35,077 nucleotides of DNA, from assembly GCA_945895265.1 (NCBI GenBank), contig CAMDEF010000044.1:1-35077 (forward strand), read 5' to 3'. This document shows positions 29,901 to 35,077 of the stretch, piece after piece (positions within the stretch are counted from its first letter, which is position 1; each line of letters begins with the position of its first letter). Source of the DNA: Bordetella parapertussis (GTDB lineage: Bacteria > Pseudomonadota > Gammaproteobacteria > Burkholderiales > Burkholderiaceae_B). Below the pieces are notes generated by a model. The model saw only the letters and a program-made list of their open reading frames with translations, was not told the origin of the DNA and searched no databases. A program made the translations under genes and the position numbers.

Positions 29901-31095
29901 TGTCTTCGCTGTAGAACAAACGCTGAAACAGTGCTTCGACAGCATCTTCAGTTGGCGGCTCGCCTGGGCGCATCATGCGATAAATTGCAACACGCGCGGC
30001 CATTTGGTCGGCGGTCTCGTCTGTGCGTAAGGTTTGCGAAATATAAGGGCCGCAATCCAGATCATTGGTGTAAAGCGTTTGGATGTTTGTGACGCCAGCA
30101 ATGCGCAACGCACTCAACACGCCTTCAGTGATCTCGTCGTTCGCCGACGCGATCAGCTCACCGGTATCAGCATCAACGATGTTAGTCGCCAGCACTCGCC
30201 CAATCAAAAAGTCTTCGGGTACAGAAATACGCTCGATCTTTGCAGCTGCGATATCACGCAAGTGCTTGGCGTTCACGCGCTTGTCTTTTTCAACAAGCAC
30301 TTTGCCACTACGATCTTTGATATCGAAGCGTGCCATCTCGCCTTTCCATCGATCGCCGACAAACTCCATCATGGCGCCTTCGTTTTGTAGTTCGAACTGG
30401 TCAAACACGAAGAATTGCGACAGGATGGCCTCGATCGACAGACCGATTGCTTTGAGCAAGATCGTGACAGGCATTTTGCGCCGACGGTCGACCCTGAAAA
30501 ACAAGACATCTTTTGGATCAAACTCGAAGTCAAGCCACGAGCCGCGGTAAGGAATCACACGGGCTGAAAACAGCAACTTGCCTGAGCTATGCGTCTTGCC
30601 ACGATCATGTTCAAAAAACACGCCTGGCGAACGATGCAACTGAGACACAATGACGCGCTCAGTACCGTTGATGACAAAAGAGCCGGTGCTAGTCATGAGC
30701 GGAATTTCGCCCATGTAGACTTCTTGCTCTTTGACCTCTTTAACGGTCGGTTTCGAGATTTCACGATCTAGCAACACGAGGCGCACTTTGGCGCGCAACG
30801 GCGATGCATAAGTCAAACCGCGAAGCTGACATTCTTTCACGTCAAACACGGGTTCGCCTAAGCCGTAGCTAACGAACTCGAGTCGGGCCATATGGTTATG
30901 GCTGACGATCGGAAAAATTGAACTAAAGGCCGCTTGCAACCCTTGCTCTTTACGTGTTGAGGGGGTGACCTCAGCTTGCAAAAAGGTTAGGTATGATTGA
31001 AGCTGTGTCGCAAGCAGGAAGGGAACGTCTTGAACGTCCTCACGCTTTGCGAAGCTTTTGCGGATGCGCTTTTTTTCGGTAAACGAGTAAGGCAT
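26983..31095 (-). CDS. rpoB: DNA-directed RNA polymerase subunit beta
   Basis: Beta forms the other half of the RNA polymerase cleft and the rifampicin pocket. From the ATG at 31095 the product has 1370 residues, starting [23 protein letters not shown] two codons upstream is rejected because GGAG lies five bases before this ATG. The rifampicin region (about 513-539) reads [19 protein letters not shown]; the T replaces N518 of E. coli and is a normal betaproteobacterial variant, and the usual resistance positions look wild type. Later come [11 protein letters not shown] and the C-terminal clamp segment [18 protein letters not shown]. It overlaps rpoC by one base. Confidence 0.99.
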   Translation of the reverse strand: MPYSFTEKKRIRKSFAKREDVQDVPFLLATQLQSYLTFLQAEVTPSTRKEQGLQAAFSSIFPIVSHNHMARLEFVSYGLGEPVFDVKECQLRGLTYASPLRAKVRLVLLDREISKPTVKEVKEQEVYMGEIPLMTSTGSFVINGTERVIVSQLHRSPGVFFEHDRGKTHSSGKLLFSARVIPYRGSWLDFEFDPKDVLFFRVDRRRKMPVTILLKAIGLSIEAILSQFFVFDQFELQNEGAMMEFVGDRWKGEMARFDIKDRSGKVLVEKDKRVNAKHLRDIAAAKIERISVPEDFLIGRVLATNIVDADTGELIASANDEITEGVLSALRIAGVTNIQTLYTNDLDCGPYISQTLRTDETADQMAARVAIYRMMRPGEPPTEDAVEALFQRLFYSEDTYDLSRVGRMKVNSRLGRGDDITGAMTLTNDDILKAIQILVELRNGRGQIDDIDHLGNRRVRCVGELAENQFRAGLVRVERAVKERLGQAETENLMPHDLINSKPISAAIKEFFGSSQLSQFMDQTNPLSEITHKRRVSALGPGGLTRERAGFEVRDVHPTHYGRVCPIETPEGPNIGLINSMALYARLNEYGFLETPYRKVVDSSVTDQIEYLSAIAEGDYIIAQANAELSETGRFTDDLVACRQAGETLLTAPANVHYMDVAPSQIVSVAASLIPFLEHDDANRALMGANMQRQAVPCLRPEKSVVGTGIERTVAVDSGTTVQALRGGIVDHVDADRIVIRVNDSENVAGEVGVDIYNLIKYTRSNQNTNINQRPIVRRGDMVAAGDVLADGASTDLGELALGQNMLIAFMPWNGYNFEDSILISEKVVADDRYTSIHIEELTVVARDTKLGPEEITRDISNLAETQLNRLDESGIVHIGAEVRADDVLVGKVTPKGETQLTPEEKLLRAIFGEKASDVKDTSLRVPSGMIGTVIDVQVFTREGIVRDKRAQAIIDDELRRYRQDLNDQLRIVENDTFDRIEKMLVKKIVNGGPRKLAKGAVLTKEYLVDLDRWQWFDIRLADESHAVVLEQAKESLEQKRHQFDLAFEEKRKKLTQGDELPPGVLKMIKVYLAVKRRLQPGDKMAGRHGNKGVVSRITPVEDMPHMADGTPADIVLNPLGVPSRMNVGQVLEVHLGWAAKGLGNRIGDMLRDQQKIEVKKLRAYLDQVYNGTGTGARIEELNDDEVIELAQNLKNGVPFATPVFDGATEQEITDMLKLAYPEDVAKRMGLTESRTQAWLYDGRTGEQFERPITVGFMHYLKLHHLVDDKMHARSTGPYSLVTQQPLGGKAQFGGQRFGEMEVWALEAYGASYTLQEMLTVKSDDIVGRTKVYENIVKGDHTIDAGMPESFNVLVKEIRSLALDMDLERK

Positions 31096-31307
31096 GAGCA
31101 CTCCGACTCGAGGTTACAAAGGGCCGTCAACCACGGCCCGGGGTAAAACAAAGAAAGTTCTGGTACTACAAACGACTTCAGAAAACCCGACTATTTGTCG
31201 TACCGCCATGCTGTTTGGCATGACAACCCCGACTGCGAGAGGGGTTTTCTGAAGACGCGAATGCCCGGGAAGGCAATAACACTTTCCCGGGCGACTAGCG
31301 AAAAGGC
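31096..31307 (-). promoter_or_regulatory. Structured rplL-rpoB spacer (attenuator/processing candidate)
   Basis: Three elements fold on the minus strand: GCCCGGGAA/TTCCCGGGC (plus 31263-31292) soon after rplL; a long-range perfect 13-bp pair, CTTCAGAAAACCC with GGGTTTTCTGAAG (31176-31188 and 31242-31254), enclosing a CATGC/GCATG hairpin and an alternative local stem AACCCC/GGGGTT; and GGGCCGT/ACGGCCC (31121-31139) before rpoB. In E. coli this spacer holds a partial terminator and an RNase III site that lower rpoBC relative to rplJL. A similar role is inferred here. Confidence 0.6.
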
Positions 31308-31685
31308 TTACTTCAACTCGGCCTTAGCGCCGGCTTCTTCAAGCTTCTTCTTGGCAGCTTCAGCGTCAGCTTTAGCAATGCCTTCTTTCACTGGCTTTGG
31401 TGCGCCATCAACCAGATCTTTAGCTTCTTTCAAGCCAAGACCGGTGATTTCTCGAACAGCTTTAATGACGCTTACTTTGTTTGCGCCAATTTCTGTCAGA
31501 TGAACAGTGAACTCTGTCTGCTCTTCAGCAGCAGCAGCAGCACCGCCAGCGGCTGGAGCAGCAACTGCAACAGCAGCAGCAGCAGCAGACACGCCAAACT
31601 TCTCTTCCATTTCTTTGATCAACTCTGACAACTCAAGCACAGTCATGCTAGAAATTGCGTCGAGGATTTCAGCTTTAGTAGCCAT
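31308..31685 (-). CDS. rplL: 50S ribosomal protein L7/L12
   Basis: L7/L12 forms the multimeric stalk that recruits translation GTPases. The 125-residue product has an N-terminal dimerisation domain ([20 protein letters not shown]), a flexible Ala-rich hinge at about 36-56 and a C-terminal factor-binding domain with [23 protein letters not shown]. The hinge is coded by a GC-rich triplet-like stretch. It follows rplJ by 76 bases and is separated from rpoB by a structured spacer. Confidence 0.99.
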   Translation of the reverse strand: MATKAEILDAISSMTVLELSELIKEMEEKFGVSAAAAAVAVAAPAAGGAAAAAEEQTEFTVHLTEIGANKVSVIKAVREITGLGLKEAKDLVDGAPKPVKEGIAKADAEAAKKKLEEAGAKAELK

Positions 31686-31761
31686 TTGTAGAACTCCAGA
31701 TTAAATAAAGTTTGCCAGGGATTGGTATCGCTTGTCGTTCAATGAAGTTTCAGCAGGCCGA

Positions 31762-32286
31762 TTACGCGGCTTGCTTTTGGTCGCGCACAGCGGCTAAGCC
31801 ACGCACGAACTTGGTTGGAACTTCGTTGAGGGTACGTACAAATTGCGCGATCGGCGCCTGCATGGTTCCGAGCAATTTCGACAACAACTCGTCGCGTGAT
31901 GGCATTGTGGCCAAGGCCTTAACACCATTGACATCAAGAATGCTGTTGGGCAGGGCCCCAGCTTTGATGGCAAGCTTCTCATTGTCTTTCGCAAAGGCCG
32001 AAAGAACTTTTGCAGCAGCAACTGGATCGGCACTGATCGCATAGATCAGCGGACCAACCAGCTTTGTTGATAACGCCTCGAAAGGTGTACCAACAATTGC
32101 TTTGCGTGCCAGCGAGTTTTTTAAGACTCGCAGATACACGCCCGACGCACGCGCATTTTTGCGCAGTACGGTGACAGAGGCGACGTCCAGACCACGGTAC
32201 TCGGCGACCACAATCGACTGTGCCGTAGCGACTTGCGTCGTCACGTCTTCGATTACAACTGCCTTCTCTTTACGATTGAGACTCAC
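31762..32286 (-). CDS. rplJ: 50S ribosomal protein L10 (GTG start)
   Basis: L10 is the base of the L7/L12 stalk, and the L10-(L12)4 complex represses its own synthesis in E. coli. The 174-residue product begins [15 protein letters not shown], matching the family N-terminus, from a GTG codon at 32286 with GGAG ten bases upstream; no suitable ATG is near. [18 protein letters not shown] and [10 protein letters not shown] are conserved, and the C-terminal helix that binds L12 ends the protein. The 254-base leader before it has L10-leader features. Confidence 0.97.
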   Translation of the reverse strand: MSLNRKEKAVVIEDVTTQVATAQSIVVAEYRGLDVASVTVLRKNARASGVYLRVLKNSLARKAIVGTPFEALSTKLVGPLIYAISADPVAAAKVLSAFAKDNEKLAIKAGALPNSILDVNGVKALATMPSRDELLSKLLGTMQAPIAQFVRTLNEVPTKFVRGLAAVRDQKQAA

Positions 32287-32540
32287 GGTTTGAACACTCC
32301 ATCAAAAGATGCGGGGGAAAAATTCCCTTTGCATCAACCGAATGCGGCGAACCTGGTCGAGTTCTTAAAAGAAATCTTCCGTGGACGCCGTCTGCGCTGG
32401 ATCTAGAAAAATCCTAGTATTAAGCTTGAGCTATTGGACAAAGATGACTTTATCGCAACAGCTTTTGCTCCAACGGTCTTTGACAGCAGCACTCAGACAA
32501 GTCTGAGTACGGCCCAAAGTCTGTACAACTTGACGACGGC
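32287..32540 (-). ncRNA. L10-type leader of rplJL mRNA
   Basis: The rplA-rplJ spacer has no gene. Its 5' part carries an 8-bp hairpin ACTCAGAC/GTCTGAGT (plus 32491-32508) followed at once by GCTGCTGTCAAAGACCGTTGG (read in two parts: plus 32467-32490), resembling the kink-turn region of known L10 leaders that bind L10-(L12)4. Farther on CTAG...CTAG and GGGAA/TTCCC small stems occur. A leader role is strongly suggested by position; exact homology to the Rfam L10 leader family needs a covariance search. Confidence 0.65.
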
Positions 32541-33245
32541 TTACTGCGCCGTAGCTGTCAAGGATCCAACTTCTACGCGCGCACCGCCACCCATCGTGGA
32601 GGACACTGCAATCTTGCGTAGATAAATACCTTTTGAAGCTGTTGGGCGCGCTTTGTTTAGCGCATCAACTAATGCTGCAAGGTTTGACCGCAATTGCTCG
32701 ACGCCAAACGAGGCGCGGCCAATCGTGGCATGGATAATGCCAGCCTTGTCGGTGCGGTATTGAACCTGACCGGCTTTAGCGTTTTTAACTGCCTGAGCGA
32801 CATCGGGTGTTACTGTGCCAACTTTTGGGTTTGGCATCAGTCCGCGTGGCCCGAGAATTTGGCCAAGGGTACCAACAATACGCATTGTGTCAGGAGAGGC
32901 AATCACGACGTCAAAATTAAAGGTACCACCTTTAATTTGTTCAGCAAGGTCTTCCATGCCGACAATGTCTGCGCCTGCTGCTTTGGCTTGCTCGGCCTTA
33001 TCGCCCTGTGCAAACACAGCCACACGTACAGATTTGCCTGTGCCTTCTGGCAACACAACTGAGCCACGAACGAGTTGGTCTGATTTTTTAGGATCAATGC
33101 CAAGCTGAACGGCGATATCGATTGACTCGTCAAACTTTGCTGTTGCGCACTCTTTAACGAGAGCGATTGCTTCAGCAACGGGATACATTTTTTCGCGATC
33201 AATTTTTTGGGCAACCAACGCCATGCGCTTTGAAGTTTTAGCCAT
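32541..33245 (-). CDS. rplA: 50S ribosomal protein L1
   Basis: L1 forms the mobile L1 stalk that guides E-site tRNA, and in E. coli represses the rplK-rplA operon. The 234-residue product starts [19 protein letters not shown], has [21 protein letters not shown] and the central domain [20 protein letters not shown], ending with [20 protein letters not shown] segment. It starts two bases after the rplK stop, so the two are coupled. Confidence 0.99.
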   Translation of the reverse strand: MAKTSKRMALVAQKIDREKMYPVAEAIALVKECATAKFDESIDIAVQLGIDPKKSDQLVRGSVVLPEGTGKSVRVAVFAQGDKAEQAKAAGADIVGMEDLAEQIKGGTFNFDVVIASPDTMRIVGTLGQILGPRGLMPNPKVGTVTPDVAQAVKNAKAGQVQYRTDKAGIIHATIGRASFGVEQLRSNLAALVDALNKARPTASKGIYLRKIAVSSTMGGGARVEVGSLTATAQ

Positions 33246-33247
33246 GA

Positions 33248-33679
33248 TTAGACTCCTTCTACCGTGATGCCCATGCTGCGGGCGCTACCAGCGATGGTGC
33301 GTACAGCAGCATCCAAATCGGCGGCAGTTAAGTCAGGTGCTTTTGCTTTGGCGATTTCTTCAGCCTGAGCGCGGGTAAGCTTGCCGACCTTGTCGGTATG
33401 AGGACGTGGTGAGCCTTTTTGAATGCCGGCTGCTTTCTTAATCAGAATCGACGCTGGTGGCGTCTTCATGATGAAGGTAAAGCTCTTATCGGCAAACGCT
33501 GTAATTACCACTGGAATTGGCAGACCTGGCTCAAGGCCTTGAGTCTTTGCGTTAAACGCCTTGCAGAATTCCATGATGTTCAGACCACGTTGACCCAAGG
33601 CTGGGCCAATCGGTGGTGACGGATTGGCCTTACCAGCTGGTACTTGCAGCTTGATGAAGCCGACGATTTTTTTCGCCAT
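33248..33679 (-). CDS. rplK: 50S ribosomal protein L11
   Basis: L11 binds the GTPase-associated region of 23S rRNA and is required for RelA activation by uncharged tRNA. The 143-residue product starts [19 protein letters not shown], has [21 protein letters not shown] and ends [13 protein letters not shown], with the rRNA-binding C-terminal domain from about residue 75. AAGGAG lies at the proper distance before ATG. A hairpin with an asymmetric bulge precedes that site, in the place where L1 acts in E. coli. Confidence 0.99.
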   Translation of the reverse strand: MAKKIVGFIKLQVPAGKANPSPPIGPALGQRGLNIMEFCKAFNAKTQGLEPGLPIPVVITAFADKSFTFIMKTPPASILIKKAAGIQKGSPRPHTDKVGKLTRAQAEEIAKAKAPDLTAADLDAAVRTIAGSARSMGITVEGV

Positions 33680-33698
33680 GCTGTGCTCCTTGCGGGTT

Positions 33699-33724
33699 CA
33701 AACGCCTACACCATGTGGTGTTTG
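33699..33724 (-). promoter_or_regulatory. Candidate L1 operator in the rplK leader
   Basis: The minus strand reads CAAACACC-ACAT-GGTGT then a six-base bulge and TTTG, a stem-loop with a one-sided bulge about 20 bases before the rplK start. In E. coli L1 represses translation by binding a bulged helix at the rplK start that mimics its 23S site. Position and shape fit; sequence identity to the L1 site was not established. Confidence 0.5.
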
Positions 33725-33801
33725 GCTCCCCGGGGTTGAAAAATTGAAACTGTCTGTACTGCTAACTATTTACTAAATACGCTATAAAACAAAATCTTGT
33801 A

Positions 33802-33830
33802 CTGATAGTGTTAATGTCTTGTACGATCAA
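33802..33830 (-). promoter_or_regulatory. Candidate promoter of rplK-rplA
   Basis: Directly after the nusG stop the minus strand has TTGATC (33830-33825), 17 bases, and TATCAG (33807-33802), each four of six consensus. E. coli has a promoter at the same place. It lacks the GRCTTNCC element of the three stronger promoters in this window. Confidence 0.45.
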
Positions 33831-34364
33831 TTAGGTTTTTTCTACTTGACTGAAATCGAGCTCAACAGGAGTTGAACGACCAAAAATAGCGACGGATACC
33901 CGTACTTTGCTTTTTTCGTAGTTCACTTCTTCAACGTTGCCGTTAAAGTCCGCAAACGGACCATCCTTGACTCGAACCATTTCGCCCACTTCAAACAATA
34001 CTTTTGGACGTGGCTTCTCAATACCTTCTTCCATTTGCGAAAGAATTTTTGCCACTTCTTTTTCTGAAATGGGTGTCGGGCGGTTACCTGAACCACCTAA
34101 AAATCCTGTCACGCGTGGCGTGTTTTTAATGACATGCCAGCTTTCATCTGTGAGGTCCATCTCAACCAAGACATAGCCTGGGAAAATACGACGCTCAGAA
34201 ATTGATTTCTGGCCACCTTTAGACTCTACGACCTCTTCTGAGGGGACAAGCACTTGCCCAAAGAGATGCTGTAAACCAGCCCGCTCAATCCTTTCGAGCA
34301 TGGCTTTATGGACACTTTTTTCCATGCCGGAATAGACATGAACGACATACCAACGTTTACTCAT
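33831..34364 (-). CDS. nusG: Transcription termination/antitermination protein NusG
   Basis: NusG binds RNA polymerase, couples it to the ribosome through S10 and assists Rho. The 177-residue product starts [20 protein letters not shown] and has an NGN domain (about 3-120) with [15 protein letters not shown] and VTGFLGG, and a KOW domain (about 125-177) with [18 protein letters not shown] and ending LDFSQVEKT. It follows secE by 12 bases, the near-universal secE-nusG pair. Confidence 0.99.
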   Translation of the reverse strand: MSKRWYVVHVYSGMEKSVHKAMLERIERAGLQHLFGQVLVPSEEVVESKGGQKSISERRIFPGYVLVEMDLTDESWHVIKNTPRVTGFLGGSGNRPTPISEKEVAKILSQMEEGIEKPRPKVLFEVGEMVRVKDGPFADFNGNVEEVNYEKSKVRVSVAIFGRSTPVELDFSQVEKT

Positions 34365-34376
34365 GGATCGTCCTTG

Positions 34377-34760
34377 TTATTTCCAGCCGAGTAGCACGCC
34401 GAACAGCAGCCACCCAACTAACTTGTCTAATACCCAGAGAAACAACCCCATGATTGCAACAAACGCAAACACAATACCCGTCATCTGCAACGTTTCTTTG
34501 CGAGTCGGCCAAACAACGCGCTTGACTTCGTTATAGGACTCGTGCGCGAAGGCAATGGTACGACGACCTGGTTCACTCATCCAAGCAATTAAAGCAGCTA
34601 GCGCAAGGCTACCTACGAATATTGCAATGCGGGCGACCATCGGTAATTTCGACTCAAGTACTGAGAAGCCAACAATGCCAGCGATGATGACGAGCACAGC
34701 CAACCCCAACTTGAGTTTGTCTGTGACGCTTGTTACATTCTCGATCGATGTGTTCGACAT
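34377..34760 (-). CDS. secE: Preprotein translocase subunit SecE
   Basis: SecE clamps the SecY channel. The 127-residue product, the same length as E. coli, has three hydrophobic segments (about 17-35, 44-61 and 92-125) and the conserved cytoplasmic amphipathic stretch EVKRVVWPTRKETLQMT before the last one. The long form with three transmembrane segments is typical of proteobacteria. A 53-base spacer with a small AGCACA/TGTGCT hairpin separates it from tRNA-Trp. Confidence 0.98.
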   Translation of the reverse strand: MSNTSIENVTSVTDKLKLGLAVLVIIAGIVGFSVLESKLPMVARIAIFVGSLALAALIAWMSEPGRRTIAFAHESYNEVKRVVWPTRKETLQMTGIVFAFVAIMGLFLWVLDKLVGWLLFGVLLGWK

Positions 34761-34772
34761 ATTCAGCGCTTA

Positions 34773-34789
34773 AGCACAAAAAGTGTGCT
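34773..34789 (-). promoter_or_regulatory. Small hairpin between tRNA-Trp and secE
   Basis: AGCACA/TGTGCT around CTTTT lies about 25 bases downstream of the tRNA 3' end and 13 bases before secE. It may mark the boundary produced by tRNA 3' processing; no T run follows. Confidence 0.35.
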
Positions 34790-34813
34790 GTCCGCAATTT
34801 TGTTTTTTGGCGG

Positions 34814-34889
34814 TGGCAGGGGCAGAGAGCCTCGAACTCCCAACCTTCGGTTTTGGAGACCGACGCTCTGCCAATTGAGCTATGCCCCT
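34814..34889 (-). tRNA. tRNA-Trp (anticodon CCA)
   Basis: The 76-base minus-strand sequence folds into a full cloverleaf. The acceptor stem AGGGGCA pairs with TGCCCCT, the D-arm is GCTC...GAGC, and the anticodon stem TCGGT/ACCGA encloses loop CTCCAAA with anticodon CCA at 34856-34854. The T-arm contains GTTCGAG and the 3' CCA is encoded. It lies between the tuf terminator and secE, an arrangement known in betaproteobacteria, and is likely processed out of a tufB-secE-nusG transcript. Confidence 0.98.
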
Positions 34890-34903
34890 AGACCTGCACG
34901 ACT

Positions 34904-34929
34904 AAAAAGACTGGTGCCTTTCGGCACCA
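34904..34929 (-). terminator. Rho-independent terminator after tufB
   Basis: TGGTGCC/GGCACCA form a 7-bp stem around a GAAA tetraloop (plus 34912-34929) followed by GTCTTTTT on the minus strand. It lies 11 bases after the tufB stop and only about 15 bases before tRNA-Trp, so either it is leaky or the tRNA has its own promoter overlapping it. Confidence 0.85.
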
Positions 34930-34939
34930 ATCCGACTTT

Positions 34940-35077
34940 TTACTTCAAGATTTTTGCAACGACGCCGGCGCCAACAGTACGGCCACCTTCGCGAATTGCA
35001 AAACGCAAGCCTTCTTCCATGGCGATCGGTGCAAGCAGCTTGATCGTCATCGAAACGTTATCACCAGGCAAGACCAT
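34940..35077 (-). CDS. tufB: Elongation factor Tu, second copy (3' end only)
   Basis: Only the last 45 codons and the stop are in the window; the 5' part lies beyond the edge. The visible protein end is the EF-Tu domain 3 terminus ([19 protein letters not shown] segment, ending [10 protein letters not shown]). The DNA equals the tufA end at 18005-18142 base for base. A tuf copy before tRNA-Trp-secE-nusG is the usual tufB position. The gene ends just before a good terminator. Confidence 0.97.
   Translation of the reverse strand: MVLPGDNVSMTIKLLAPIAMEEGLRFAIREGGRTVGAGVVAKILK

Noticed and set aside
26983..31095. Possible rifampicin-resistance change (T in DQTNPL)
   Set aside because: Threonine at this position is the ordinary betaproteobacterial residue and not a known resistance substitution in this context; the usual resistance positions are unchanged.
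31501..31600. GC-rich triplet repeats that look like a simple repeat
   Set aside because: They encode the Ala-rich flexible hinge of L7/L12, a normal feature of rplL.
1..35077. CRISPR arrays, insertion sequences, prophage or attachment sites
   Set aside because: No regularly spaced repeats, transposase, integrase or tRNA-flanking direct repeats were seen; the only long repeat is the tuf duplication.

Overview
The window is a core-genome segment from a betaproteobacterium, most likely order Burkholderiales and close to the Alcaligenaceae (Bordetella/Achromobacter type). This rests on protein character: EF-Tu, L3, IF-1 and RpoB sequence features, a long Arg/Pro/Ala tail on S3, and a cutA-dsbD pair behind rplQ. 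Base composition looks moderate, near 50% GC by eye. Nothing resembles a phage, plasmid, insertion sequence or CRISPR array. All genes except one are on the minus strand, so transcription runs from high to low coordinates.

In transcription order: tufB (3' end only), a tuf terminator, tRNA-Trp, secE, nusG, rplK, rplA, an L10-type leader, rplJ, rplL, a structured spacer, rpoB, rpoC; then the str operon (rpsL, rpsG, fusA, tufA) and rpsJ; then a separate promoter and structured leader followed by rplC, rplD, rplW, rplB, rpsS, rplV, rpsC, rplP, rpmC, rpsQ and a bidirectional terminator. A plus-strand aldehyde dehydrogenase of the succinate-semialdehyde dehydrogenase type (11031-12458) follows. Beyond it lies the spc/alpha block with its own promoter: rplN, rplX, rplE, rpsN, rpsH, rplF, rplR, rpsE, rpmD, rplO, secY, infA, rpmJ, rpsM, rpsK, rpsD, rpoA, rplQ. 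The rplQ terminator is followed by cutA and the 5' part of dsbD, which runs off the window edge.

The genes together build the ribosome, RNA polymerase, two elongation factors, one initiation factor and the SecYE translocon. cutA and dsbD serve metal tolerance and periplasmic thiol reduction.

The interest lies mostly between the genes. Three promoters (rplN, rplC, rpsL) carry the same element at the same offset from the -10 box, GRCTTNCC, so their transcripts would begin with a pyrimidine-rich CTTNCC. Two of them also have an A8 or A9 tract in a 17-bp spacer. The rplC leader holds four small hairpins, one terminator-like. Several spacers (rpsL-rpsG, rplL-rpoB, rplA-rplJ, nusG-rplK and both sides of rpoA) hold strong inverted repeats that are candidates for autoregulation or RNA processing. 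The catabolic gene splitting the S10 and spc blocks is the main departure from the familiar gene order. I found no convincing new multi-gene system; the best leads are regulatory.
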